Assembly (NCBI GenBank): GCA_019241525.1 | Contig: JAFAWY010000101.1 | Span: 1 to 64,000, forward strand | Length of the DNA: 64,000 bases | Origin: Pseudonocardiales bacterium | Lineage (GTDB): Bacteria > Actinomycetota > Actinomycetes > Mycobacteriales > Pseudonocardiaceae | Reading direction: 5' to 3' | Made by a program: the position numbers and the translations under genes | Shown: positions 1 to 7,873 of the stretch, piece by piece | Layout: every line of letters starts with the position of its first letter | Numbering within the stretch: position 1 is the first letter of the stretch | The notes under the pieces: model-generated | What the model was told of the DNA's origin: nothing | The model's input: the letters and a program-made list of their open reading frames with translations, nothing else | Database searches by the model: none

Positions 1-76
1 TAACCTGCTCAGACTCCGACAAACCAGTCAACCGGTCACGCAACGACTCACCTGAACTTCCTGCAGCTGTGACCAT
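1..76 (-). CDS. Possible 5' end of an unidentified gene, cut by the window edge
   Basis: An ATG at 76 reading leftward opens 25 codons without a stop to the window edge, with a purine-rich GAGAGG about 4 bases upstream that could act as a ribosome binding site. The translation (MVTAAGSSGESLRDRL...) has the LRDRLTGLSE pattern seen in linkers before acyl-carrier domains of modular polyketide synthases, but 25 residues are too few to assign a family. Only the start-codon context and the open frame are seen directly; any function is a guess. Confidence 0.3.
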   Translation of the reverse strand, partial: MVTAAGSSGESLRDRLTGLSESEQV

Positions 77-795
77 GCGGCCTCTCTAAGTCACCAGTGG
101 ATACCATTGTCTTGACCCATGACAGACTCGGGCACCCACCGGAAAACGTTACAAACATGCGTTGCCGAACGCATCCCCGAAGCAATCGGACGAAAAACGC
201 ACTCACCGGCCACATCCGGCGGTTCGCGGATTGCCCGGATGAGTCTTTCCCCTAAAGTGAGGTACAGGTTGCGTCAACCACCTGCAAGCTTTCGAGGATA
301 TGAACAAGAGCGGATGTTGCCCCTTTTAGATCACAAGCATCAGGATCTACCGAAGGATGCCACGCCTCGCGAACTAAAGGCGCCGTATGTTGTGGGCGGG
401 TGAGGTGGTGAATACGTCGACCCAACTCCGTCGCGTGGCTTGCGCATGTACCACCAACTGTCCCATCAGGCTGTGGGTGCCGAATTGGCCATCCACGTCA
501 TACGACCTGGGCATATTCGTGTATCAATCCCCGAGCCGATCGTGACGTCGGACGCAAAGCTGGGACGGCGACGCAGGGGATGGAAGCGCCTGGAACGGCG
601 CTGCCCCGGGACAGGTGCATCCAGCGATTCCCTCATCCGGTCGGCTCTGTCCGCCTGTCCGAAAGCCGTGCGCTGAGCCGTCAAATGACGGGTTTGTTCC
701 GGTTTTCGCCAGGGCTCAAGAATCCCACTTCTCCTGGCTATGGGGCACCGCGAGGACGCCCTTCGCTTCAATACGACTGTGCCGACGCCGGTCGA
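77..795. other. No recognisable gene (about 720 bases)
   Basis: Several reading frames of 60-120 codons cross this stretch on both strands, but none has a convincing ribosome binding site, recognisable motif or sustained codon bias, and they overlap each other in conflicting frames. It looks like intergenic or strongly decayed DNA at the edge of an accessory region. No tRNA or CRISPR-like structure was seen. Confidence 0.4.
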
Positions 796-1041
796 CTACA
801 CCAGCCGCAGGATGATCACCCGTTGTCGGTCGTGGACGACGGCGTAGACGATCAGCCCGGCACCGTCACCGTAGGTGGTAGTCCACTGGTCGGTGCGCTC
901 GTCGTAGGCGCAGCGGGGTTGCTGACGGGGGCTGTCCAGTAACTGCTCGACGCGGGTGTCGATCTGCTCGCGGGCCTCAGCCAGAAGGCTGGTGTACTGC
1001 TCGCGGGCGATCTCCAGCCACACCGGTCCGGAGCGGGGCAC
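796..1041 (-). CDS. RelE/ParE-like small toxin candidate
   Basis: This 81-residue basic/hydrophobic protein has the layout of RelE/ParE-superfamily toxins: an N-terminal helical part (WLEIAREQYTSLLAEAREQIDTRVEQLLDS, split here as two segments), then beta-strand-like segments and a C-terminal VVHDRQRVIILRLV that resembles the closing strand of RelE folds. Such proteins are ribosome-dependent mRNA interferases or gyrase inhibitors. The GTG start follows directly on the TAG stop of the upstream gene (TAG-GTG), so the two are probably translationally coupled as a toxin-antitoxin pair with the antitoxin first. Assignment is by pattern and context; catalytic residues of a specific RelE subfamily could not be matched. 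Confidence 0.45.
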   Translation of the reverse strand: MPRSGPVWLEIAREQYTSLLAEAREQIDTRVEQLLDSPRQQPRCAYDERTDQWTTTYGDGAGLIVYAVVHDRQRVIILRLV

Positions 1042-1338
1042 CTACAGCCAGACCCAGTTCCCCTGTTCGTCACGGGCGAGCAGCCCGGTGAAATCGCCGG
1101 TGTGGGCTCGATCGACCTGGGCCTGCTCGTGCTCGGACAGTGGGTTGACGCGGATCGCGGCAATGCCCCACCAGCGGTCAACCACCGCATCCACCGCTGC
1201 GAGGTCGAAGGCCTGCGCAGCGTGGCCAAGGGCTTGGTGGAACTCGGCCCCGAACTGGGTGCACTCATCGGCAGATAACTCCGCCAGTGCCGCGCTGATC
1301 GCCGGCCCGGAACGCTCAATCTTTGTCACCGCGGTCAT
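1042..1338 (-). CDS. Putative antitoxin / small hypothetical partner of the downstream toxin
   Basis: A 98-residue acidic protein (starts MTAVTKIERSGPAIS) rich in Ala, Glu and Asp. An ATG at 1338 was preferred over longer alternatives because upstream codons read as Pro/Gly/Thr-rich non-coding sequence. Residues 10-60 are predicted helical (a helix around ALAELSADECTQF and another around AVVDRWWGIAA), and the tail contains ARDEQGNWVWL. Its stop abuts the start of the RelE-like gene, the usual arrangement of antitoxin before toxin. No ribbon-helix-helix or HTH motif could be assigned, so the antitoxin role is inferred from position. No good ribosome binding site is visible. Confidence 0.4.
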   Translation of the reverse strand: MTAVTKIERSGPAISAALAELSADECTQFGAEFHQALGHAAQAFDLAAVDAVVDRWWGIAAIRVNPLSEHEQAQVDRAHTGDFTGLLARDEQGNWVWL

Positions 1339-1861
1339 GAAAGGGAGTATCCACCCGGGCGGTCCCCCCGGCCCGAGGCGACACCCCCTCAGAAGAGTCC
1401 CGGCTTCATGGGTGGGTGTGGGTGTGGGGTGCCAGAGACTGGCCGGCACCACACACGCCGGCGCCGTAGCCGAATTGTCAACGCTGTCACCGGCGTCACT
1501 ACGGCTGAAACAGGGGACGAGGGGAGGGGGAGCTCCCCTGTTCCAGCCCCGGGGAGAAATCCGGGAGACGATCTTGCTCGTGCATAGCGACCGACCCCTG
1601 GTCAGACCAACGCAGACCAACGGCCTGACCTGCGGTTGTTAGTGTCACCGCAGCTAGGAGCGCGGTCCGTACCTAGTTCGGAATGCTCCTATGTCAACTT
1701 GCGTTGGCCTTTCGCTCCGCCGGGGGCATCGTGCGCCGCGCGGCGGCGGCGTCAAGGACCTCACGGCCGCGGTGCGGTCGGCCCTGCCGGGCTGCTCCTT
1801 GACCCCGTTGCCTGATCCCGGCGCTCTGGCATATCAGGCGGAGAAGGGGCGGGGAGAAAGA
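1339..1861. other. Intergenic, no gene; contains an inverted repeat
   Basis: About 520 bases between the toxin-antitoxin-like pair and the decayed IS110 transposase. No convincing coding frame was found. An 8-bp perfect inverted repeat GTCAAGGA (1751-1758) / TCCTTGAC (1796-1803) encloses a GC-rich 37-base loop; it could be a terminator or the outer part of the IS110-type element. Very GC-rich runs such as GCCGCGCGGCGGCGGC around 1735-1750 are also present. Confidence 0.4.
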
Positions 1862-2962
1862 TCAGGCCGCTGGGTGGGTCGGTTCGGCGAGGGTGGCGTG
1901 GGGGCGGGTGCTGGGCTGTGCTGTGCTGTCGGGGAGGTGGTTGCCTTGGTCGGTGCGCAGGGCGGTGTAGACGGCGTCGGACAGGCGCCGGCGCAGCAGT
2001 CGGAGGGCTTCGGTGCGGGTTTTGCCGCTGGCGGTGAGTTTGTCGAGATAGATCGCTCCTGGTCGACTCCTCGGGATTGCCTGATCGCGATCATGTGCAG
2101 CGCGCTGTTGAGGGTGCGGTTGCCGCCTCTGTTGAGCCGGACTTTGCCCGCGGTGTTGCCCGACCAGGCCGGAATGGGGGCGGTGCCGGTGAACCGGGCG
2201 TAGGCGTCGTGGGAGCGAAACCGGTGCACTCCAGCGGTCTGGCCCAGGATCATCGCCGCGGACAGCACCCCACAGCCAGGGATGGCCAACACCGCAGGAG
2301 CGAGGCTTTTGACCAAATCACGAAGCTCCCGCCACAGGGCGTTGATCTGCATGGTCAGCTCTCGGCAGCGATGCGGCAGCTCGCGGGCCAGCCGGGCAAT
2401 AAGACCGGTGCACGTGGCCAGGTGCTCGCCGAGGCGGTCGATGGCGCAGTAGCTGCGCAGCCCGCGGGCTCGAACCTGTCGTGCGGTGTCGAGTTCGTGG
2501 GGGTGCCACACAGCCGGTTGACCACCTGGGTGCGCTCACCCCACGAGATGCCGGCGGTGATCGACCAGCAGCGTGACTTGCCGGGTGGGACCGTCTAGCT
2601 CGGCGACCGGCAGCCGGTGGTGATGGCCCCAGGGTGGCCACCGCGACCGCTTCGGCGTCGATCGGGTCGGATTTGCCTGGCTGGCGTCCCTGCGCGCGGG
2701 CCGCTGCCCTCAGCCGGGTCGCAACCCGCACCAGTCGATGCCCGGCCGCAAGCAGATCGCGCTCTAGCCGCCGGGTCATGTTCCGACAGTCCTCGGCCGC
2801 AAAGCTCACCTGGGGCCACTGCCGGGCCCAGCTGACCAGCGCCAAGTGCCCGTCACTAGTCGCCGGCACCGTCTTTTCAGCCAGTCGGCGTCCCACCTCG
2901 TCGAGGGCGACCGCGGTGTGGGTGCGCTGGTGGGAATCAGTCCCGATCATCACCATAGGCAA
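1862..2962 (-). pseudogene. IS110-family transposase, multiply frameshifted remnant
   Basis: The N-terminal part (2640-2962) reads MVMIGTDSHQRTHTAVALDE... with the DEDD-type transposase N-domain, including the AEDCRNMTRRLERDL and KSDPIDAEAVA segments typical of IS110. The C-terminal part (about 2070-2500) carries the Transposase_20 core VLAIPGCGVLSAAMILGQ followed by RFRSHDAYARFTGTAPIP. These pieces lie in different frames: breaks occur near 2640, 2555 (in-frame TGA), 2505 and 2060, and the last 65 codons (AIYLDKLTASGKTRTEAL...) continue in a third frame to a TGA at 1862. At least four lesions make this a dead copy. IS110 elements lack clear inverted repeats, so element ends cannot be fixed. 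Confidence 0.85.
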
Positions 2963-3137
2963 CTCCGCTTAGATCATCGGTGTCCAGAAACGACCGAGCG
3001 AGGCGGGCACGTCTCTACCGAGCACCAGGCAGGCTCCTGACTTGCCCCGCTCGGCACGGCACCCGGTAGGGCCGCACATCCCGAACAAGCCACCAACCCA
3101 CAGGCTGGGGCAACGAAGAAGCGAGCGAACCCCTCTC
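2963..3137. other. Spacer between the IS110 remnant and the IS3 element
   Basis: Non-coding in all frames by inspection. It probably includes the original 5' flank of the IS110-type element. It ends exactly at the left inverted repeat of the IS3-family element. Confidence 0.4.
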
Positions 3138-3159
3138 TGTCAACCTGGGTTGAGGCACC
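3138..3159 (+). repeat. IS3-family left inverted repeat
   Basis: TGTCAACCTG followed by GGT and TGAGGCACC. It matches the complement of 4699-4719 in 19 positions with a one-base gap, starting with the 5'-TG terminus typical of IS3 elements. Confidence 0.85.
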
Positions 3160-3208
3160 CGTCCCCTGACAATTAGTGACCCGAGGGCGGGGATGGAGAC
3201 TCCCCGAC

Positions 3209-3667
3209 ATGACGACGATGGTGACCAGGCTCGACCGGGCGCCCGGGATCGAAGATCCTGGGCGGGTGTCTGGCGCTGGAGAGCAACGTCTCGATCCTGA
3301 GGTGCCCGGGCGGGCTCGGCGGCGGAGGTTTACCGCGCAGTACAAGCTGGAGATGCTGGCCGCCTACGACGCGGCGCCCGACGGTGAGAAGGGTGCGTTG
3401 CTGCGCCGGGAGGGCCTGTATTCCAGCCACATCGTGGAATGGCGCCGGGCCCGTGATGCCGGCGCGTTGGTTGGACTGTCCGCCCCGCGGGGTCGGCCCC
3501 GGCGGGATGCGCGCGATGACCGCATCGCCCGGCTGGAGCAGGAAAAACAACAGTTGGAGCAGGAGCTGGCCAAGGCCCGCTTCGTGGTGGAGGTGCAGGC
3601 AAAACTGCACGCGCTCTTGGAGACGATCTCCGAGAGCGAGGCACCCGAGCCCGGGTCACCGCGGTGA
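3209..3667 (+). CDS. IS3-family transposase OrfA (helix-turn-helix subunit)
   Basis: OrfA supplies the DNA-binding N-terminal part of the OrfAB transposase. The protein has RRRFTAQYKLEMLAAYDA, the typical start of the IS3/IS911 HTH domain, then GALLRREGLYSSHIVEWRR as recognition region, and a C-terminal leucine-zipper-like coiled coil around RIARLEQEKQQLEQELAKAR used for multimerisation. The ATG at 3209 with GGAGA nine bases upstream is preferred; a GTG at 3176 is an alternative. The stop overlaps the GTG of orfB (GTGA), so the two products could be made by translational coupling; a slippery A-run for programmed frameshifting (GGAAAAACAACAG near 3540) lies well before the overlap and is probably not the frameshift site. 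Confidence 0.85.
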   Translation: MTTMVTRLDRAPGIEDPGRVSGAGEQRLDPEVPGRARRRRFTAQYKLEMLAAYDAAPDGEKGALLRREGLYSSHIVEWRRARDAGALVGLSAPRGRPRRDARDDRIARLEQEKQQLEQELAKARFVVEVQAKLHALLETISESEAPEPGSPR

Positions 3668-4686
3668 CCGACGCCGCGGTCGCCGACCTGGCCCCGAACA
3701 TCGGCGTGCGGGCAGCGTGCCAGGCCGTGGGTGTCGCACAGGCCGGCTACTACCGCCGCCATCGGATCAGTCCGGCACCGGCGCGACCGGCATCCCAGCC
3801 GCACCGCGATCGGCTCCAGCCCCGCGCTCTGACCGAGCCTGAGCAGCGCAAGATCCTCGATGTGCTGCATTCGCCGCGGTTTGTCGACGCCGCACCGGCC
3901 CAGGTGTGGGCCACGCTGCTGGACGAGGGCGTCTACCTCGGGTCAATCTCGACGTTTTACCGGCTGCTGCGACGAGCGGGGGAGACCAAGGAGCGACGCC
4001 GCCAAGCCAGCCACCCAGCCAGGGTGAAACCCGAATTGGTCGCGACCGCGCCGAACCAGGTGTGGTCGTGGGACATCACCAAGCTGCACGGTCCGGCGAA
4101 GTGGACCTCCTACCACCTCTACGTGATCTTGGACATCTTCTCCCGATACGTCGTTGGCTGGATGCTCGCGCACCGCGAGTCGGCCGCGCTGGCCGAGGTA
4201 CTGATCCGCCAGACCTGCGCCAAACAGCACATCGGTGCCGACCAGTTGACCATCCACGCCGACCGCGGCAGCTCCATGACCTCCAAACCCGTCGCGTTCC
4301 TGCTCGCCGACCTCGGTATCACCCAGTCCCACAGCCGCCCGCACGTTTGCGACGACAACCCGTTTAGCGAAGCCCAATTCAAGACGCTGAAATACCAGCC
4401 CGACTTCCCCGGTCGCTTCGCCTCGATCGAGGCCGCCCGGGCTCACTGCCGAGTCTTTTTCCCCTGGTATAACGACCAACATCGCCATAGCGGCCTGGGC
4501 CTGCACACCCCCGCCGATGTTCACTACGGCACCGCCACCGCCATCCGTACCCAACGCGGCATCGTGCTCACCGCCGCCTACCACGCCCATCCCGAACGCT
4601 TCGTCCGCAAACCACCCCAACCCCCCGCCCTACCAACCAACTCGTGGATCAACCCACCCGACCAGAAAGACGCCACCGCTCAGTAA
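3664..4686 (+). CDS. IS3-family transposase OrfB (DDE integrase core)
   Basis: 340 residues. An HTH_21-like segment (residues about 60-120) is followed by the rve integrase core. The catalytic triad is visible as D137 (WSWDITK), D200 (IHADRGSSM) and E236 (NPFSEAQFKTLKY), with the D-35-E spacing typical of the family. The C-terminus has the usual YNDQHRHSGLGLHTPADVHYG block. All key residues are present and the frame is open to its TAA, so the element could still be mobile. It starts at a GTG overlapping the OrfA stop by four bases. Confidence 0.92.
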   Translation: MTDAAVADLAPNIGVRAACQAVGVAQAGYYRRHRISPAPARPASQPHRDRLQPRALTEPEQRKILDVLHSPRFVDAAPAQVWATLLDEGVYLGSISTFYRLLRRAGETKERRRQASHPARVKPELVATAPNQVWSWDITKLHGPAKWTSYHLYVILDIFSRYVVGWMLAHRESAALAEVLIRQTCAKQHIGADQLTIHADRGSSMTSKPVAFLLADLGITQSHSRPHVCDDNPFSEAQFKTLKYQPDFPGRFASIEAARAHCRVFFPWYNDQHRHSGLGLHTPADVHYGTATAIRTQRGIVLTAAYHAHPERFVRKPPQPPALPTNSWINPPDQKDATAQ

Positions 4687-4698
4687 TTACTACTCAAC

Positions 4699-4719
4699 GG
4701 TGCCTCATTCAGGTTGACA
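4699..4719 (-). repeat. IS3-family right inverted repeat
   Basis: GGTGCCTCA TT CAGGTTGACA, the complement of the left terminal repeat with a one-base gap. It ends ten bases before direct-repeat copy A. Confidence 0.85.
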
Positions 4720-4728
4720 GCTTCCGCG

Positions 4729-4875
4729 GTGCCGACGTTTTGTTGTAGTCCCTGCTTGGTGTTCTGTCGGCCATGTGCGTTGGTCAGGACGTTTCACCGA
4801 ATGTACTGTGCCATGGGGCATTCGGGTGCATTGCTCGGAACTACCGATCAGCCGCTGATGTGCGGACGTTCCGCT
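4729..4875 (+). repeat. ~147-bp direct repeat, copy A
   Basis: Begins GTGCCGACGTTTTGTTGTAG and ends near GCGGACGTTCCGCTG. It aligns almost end to end with 5723-5867 (shared blocks include TTGTTGTAGTCCCTGCTT, GCGTTGGTCAGGACGT, GGGTGCATTGCTCG and AACTACCGATCAGC) at roughly 85 percent identity by eye with a few one-base gaps. It is immediately downstream of the IS3 right end. No conserved reading frame spans both copies, so it behaves like a non-coding repeat or promoter-containing duplicated segment. Confidence 0.75.
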
Positions 4876-5124
4876 GCGTCTGTCTCCGTGTGGGCGGACG
4901 GGACCAGGCTTGCTCGCGACGATTCTGGAGGACCACGTTATCGGGTGGCTCATTGAGGAGCTTCGCCGGTGAGTTCGGTGGTTGGTGTATGGATTGTGCG
5001 AGTCAGCGGAGTTCGTCCTAGGGTTGCTGAACCTGCGCTCGGCGGCGGAGCGGACGTTGACACGTCGCCTGGCGATTGCGCGTCCGGCGTGGTGAGCGCT
5101 GTTTTTGATGAGTCGCGAGATAGC
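4876..5124. other. Segment between repeat A and the PfpI remnant, no gene seen
   Basis: About 250 bases with frames in both directions but no recognisable protein or ribosome binding site. It is part of the interval bracketed by the two ~147-bp direct repeats. Confidence 0.35.
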
Positions 5125-5703
5125 TCACGTGGAGGACGTGGTGTTGACTTCGTTGATAAGTCGGTTCGCCAGGTCCTCCGAGGACTGCGGGTTCTGTCCC
5201 GTGTACAGGTTCCGGTCAACCACAACGTAAGGGCGCAGCGGGAGTCGCCCCTTGGAGTAGTCGACGCCCGCCTCCTTCAGCCTGTCTTCCAGCAGCCACG
5301 GCGCCTTTCTCGCGAACCGGTTGAGCAGTTCCTCTCGGTTGGACAGCCCGGTCATCCGATAACCCGCGAAGGGTGACGTGCCGTCGGGTCCGGCCGCCGC
5401 CAGGATCGCAGCCGGCGCGTGGCACAGCAGGGCAAGCGGCTTGCCGGAGGCCAGTCGGTTGGCCAGCAGCGCACCGGAGGTCTTGTCGAAGGCGAGGTCC
5501 TCCATGGGGCCATGACCGCCGGGATAGAACACCACGTCGAATGCATCCGGATCGACGGTGTCCAGCGCCACCGGGTTGGCGAGCACGGTCTGGATACTGT
5601 CCAGGTAGAGCCTCATCTCCTTGCGCTTCCACGGCATTCCTCCGGAGATACCGAGGCTGAGTTGATCGAGCGTCGGAGCCTTCCCACCGGGGGCGACACT
5701 GAG
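5125..5703 (-). pseudogene. DJ-1/PfpI family (Hsp31-like) gene, 5'-truncated
   Basis: The open part encodes the core of a DJ-1/PfpI protein of the Hsp31/YhbO-like glyoxalase/chaperone type: DAFDVVFYPGGHGPMEDLA, the nucleophile elbow ALLCHAPAAIL with the conserved Cys, AGYRMTGLSNREE, and a C-terminal VVVDRNLYTGQNPQSSEDLA. Family members are about 220-235 residues, but the frame is open only from a TAA at 5704, giving LSVAPGGKAPTLDQLSL... and lacking the first ~50 residues, including the N-terminal strand and its conserved Glu. An ATG at 5637 could start a 170-residue product. The missing 5' end coincides with the edge of repeat copy B, which suggests rearrangement at the repeat. Confidence 0.75.
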
Positions 5704-5722
5704 TTATGCGCATGTGGGGCGG

Positions 5723-5867
5723 GTGCCGACGTCTTGTTGTAGTCCCTGCTTGTGTTCTGTCGCCATATGCGTTGGTCAGGACGTCCCGCCGAATGTGTTG
5801 TGCCATGGCGCTTCCGGGTGCATTGCTCGTAACTACCGATCAGCGGAATGTGAGGACGTTCAGCTGG
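5723..5867 (+). repeat. ~147-bp direct repeat, copy B
   Basis: Second copy of the repeat at 4729-4875, beginning GTGCCGACGTCTTGTTGTAG. It lies directly against the truncated 5' end of the PfpI gene and overlaps by a few bases the 3' end of the small reading frame at 5860-6057. Confidence 0.75.
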
Positions 5868-6222
5868 GGTTTTCGATCACGGGAAGGGTCGGGTTGACCG
5901 GGACCGGCTTGATGCTCGGGTCCTCGATGGCTTCATCGTTGTCGGACGTACCGATCTCCTCGGTAGCGAATGATCCACCTGTTATCCCTCGTGGAACGCG
6001 AGTTGCCGGGTGATCGTCAGTCGCGTCGCCTTCGGCAAGATCAATATTCTTGGCCACGGGCCTGAGCCGTATCGCAACAAATCTCCCACCGTGCGCTCAC
6101 GCATCGGCAGATACGGGTAGTCAAGGGGGACTGCACGTCCGTAGATCAAATACGGGTACAGGCGGCCATGGTCGGCGGTGGGGTATCCGTATGTGGGGCG
6201 ATGTGAGCTTTGTCGGGTAGTG
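5860..6222 (-). pseudogene. Unidentified acidic protein remnant, probably frameshifted
   Basis: A GTG-initiated 65-codon frame (5860-6057) encodes a Cys-free acidic, Pro-rich peptide (AKNIDLAEGDATDDH... ending PTLPVIENPS). Immediately upstream another frame reads without stop through YGYPTADHGRLYPYLIYGRA, LDYPYLPMRERTV and GDLLRYGSGP. If a single C is added to the GGCCCG at about 6058 the two join smoothly (…RYGSGP-VAKNIDLAEG…), so this is probably one gene of about 120 or more codons with a one-base deletion. I do not recognise the family. It lies directly downstream of, and in the same direction as, the FAD oxidase gene. Confidence 0.35.
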
Positions 6223-6225
6223 GTC

Positions 6226-7656
6226 TCAGGTTCGGGTTTCCCAGGTGTCGAAGATGCGGCAGACGCCTTCGAGGGTGGGGTGTTGGTCGATGATGGCGTG
6301 TAGCCGCTCGCGCAGGTCGTGGTGGTCGTTGTTGTCGGTGTGGCTGGAGATGGCGAGGATCAGCAGGCTGGACAGGGTGTTGGCGAGTTGGTGGTCGCGG
6401 TCGTAGGGCATGTTGCCGTGGGGATCGGTGAGCACCGAGATCATCTGGGCGCCACCGGTGGCGAGCAGGCTGGGGATGTCGGGACGGTTGGGCCGTTGGG
6501 TGGGTGGGTAGGGGTTGGGCAGTGGTGCGGGTTGGCCAAGCAGTTCGGCGGTGATGAGTGTGGCGATGGCCGGGGCCATGAGGATGCCGTTGCGGTAGGT
6601 GCCGGTGGCTAGGTGCAGTCCGGGCAAGGCGGTGGCGCCGATGAGTGGGGCGCCGTCGCTGGTAGCGGGGCGGTAGCCCCATCGGGCGCCGATGAGTGGG
6701 GCGGTGCGCAGGTCGGTACGGAATTGATGCAGGAGGGCGTGCAGGAGATGGTGGTGTTCGCCTGCCGTTGCCCCGGTGGGCATGTCGGTAGTTGTGGGGT
6801 CGGTGAATCGGTTGGTGGCTCCGAGGTACAGGCCGCCTGAGTTGGGCACCAGGTGCAGACCGCAGGCGAAGTCGCGGTTCGGAGTGCGGACCACCATCGG
6901 CGGCTGCGCCGGTTCGGGGACATCGAGCAGGAGACTGACGCCTTTGGCGGCCAGCACTTTGGGTAGCGGGCCGGTGTGCGCGGCAAGCGGGGCTAGCAGG
7001 CCGTCGGTGGCCGTGTCTGCAGCCAGGATCACCGCGCCAGCGTGCAGCTGGGTTCCGTCCTCAAGGGTGATACCGACGGCCCGGCCATTGGTGACGAGTA
7101 CCTGTGCCGCGGTGCCGTCCAGACGCTCGATGCGGGGGTGGGTTTGTGTGGCAGTGTTCATCGCTGAGAGCAGCGCAGTGGTATCGACCCAGCCTTCCTG
7201 GGGGCACAGCAGCGCGGCGACCGGGGCATGCCGCGCCGCAGGCCGCAGGCCCATTACCTGCCGAGGGTCCAGCTCCTCCACAGGCTGGTCGAGATTAGCT
7301 GCTGCCGCGCGGATGGCATCGAGGTTTTCATGATCGGCCGGATAGTCCAGGTTGGCGATGACCACCGTGCCCTGCCTCAGCGCCACCCGCATGCCCGCAC
7401 GCTCGATCAACGTGCCTAGCCAGCCTGGCCAGCGCAGCGCTGATTGGTGGCGAAACCACAGATCAGCTGTGCTGGACTGGCCTGCGGTGTGCTCACCAAG
7501 CACGCCCAGCATCGCCCCCGCCGCCTGGCTCGCCGCACCCGGCACGGCATAACCAGGCCCGACCAGACCCACCTTGAGTCCCGCGTCGGCCGCCGACAGC
7601 GCGATCGCCATACCGACTACCCCTGTGCCCACCACCACGACGTCAACGCTGCCCAC
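6226..7656 (-). CDS. FAD-dependent amino-acid oxidase family protein (ThiO/glycine-oxidase-like)
   Basis: A D-amino-acid-oxidase (DAO) fold flavoenzyme of about 476 residues. The N-terminus has the dinucleotide-binding motif VVVVGTGVVGMAIALSAADAG, followed by the ThiO-like GAASQAAGAMLGV loop; the C-terminal FAD region shows RWGYRPATSDGAPLIG and GLHLATGTYRNGILMAPA. Homologues oxidise glycine or other amines to imines, as in thiazole formation for thiamine. No thiS/thiG neighbours are present, so thiamine biosynthesis is not supported by context. About 90 residues follow the usual end of the fold (from NRPDIPSLLATGG onward, His/Asp-rich), an extension of unknown role. The GTG at 7656 is chosen because GGGGAGG lies six bases upstream; a TTG two codons earlier overlaps that site. 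Confidence 0.8.
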   Translation of the reverse strand: MGSVDVVVVGTGVVGMAIALSAADAGLKVGLVGPGYAVPGAASQAAGAMLGVLGEHTAGQSSTADLWFRHQSALRWPGWLGTLIERAGMRVALRQGTVVIANLDYPADHENLDAIRAAAANLDQPVEELDPRQVMGLRPAARHAPVAALLCPQEGWVDTTALLSAMNTATQTHPRIERLDGTAAQVLVTNGRAVGITLEDGTQLHAGAVILAADTATDGLLAPLAAHTGPLPKVLAAKGVSLLLDVPEPAQPPMVVRTPNRDFACGLHLVPNSGGLYLGATNRFTDPTTTDMPTGATAGEHHHLLHALLHQFRTDLRTAPLIGARWGYRPATSDGAPLIGATALPGLHLATGTYRNGILMAPAIATLITAELLGQPAPLPNPYPPTQRPNRPDIPSLLATGGAQMISVLTDPHGNMPYDRDHQLANTLSSLLILAISSHTDNNDHHDLRERLHAIIDQHPTLEGVCRIFDTWETRT

Positions 7657-7873
7657 GCGCAACCTCCCCGACCCCCCTGCCGTAACCGGTCGTGTCGCAC
7701 CGCAACCGTGCGTACGCCGACGCGATACCCGGACCAGCCCGAAAACGTGATCACCATCATGGGACCACGACGCAAACCACCACGGGGCTATCTATCGGAT
7801 CGAAGGCACACCCATGGGCAGAGGAGTGCGGTTCAGTATGTCGCTAGGCACCCTGCCCAACAGGCCGTCGTTC

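Larger units (their letters stand above)
3138..4719 (+). mobile_element. IS3-family insertion sequence, apparently intact
   Basis: The element is bounded by imperfect terminal inverted repeats: the left end (3138-3159) begins TGTCAACCTG and continues TGAGGCACC after a 3-base spacer, and the right end (4699-4719) read on the minus strand has the same two blocks with a 2-base spacer. Between them lie orfA and orfB in the standard IS3 arrangement. Length is about 1.58 kb. Flanking bases (CTCTC on the left, GCTTC on the right) do not form a target-site duplication, so either the copy has recombined or the flanks have diverged. Confidence 0.85.

Noticed and set aside
1-76. Evidence for a polyketide synthase module at the window start
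   Set aside because: Only 25 residues are available and the LRDRLTGLSE pattern is common in non-homologous linkers; kept as an unidentified partial gene.
5860-6057. RiPP precursor peptide next to the FAD oxidase
   Set aside because: The frame seems to be the 3' part of a longer frameshifted gene, has no leader/core pattern, and no maturation enzyme other than the oxidase is present.
6226-7656. Thiamine biosynthesis (ThiO) operon
   Set aside because: The oxidase resembles ThiO but thiS, thiG or thiE are absent nearby and no TPP-riboswitch-like CTGAGA element was found upstream.
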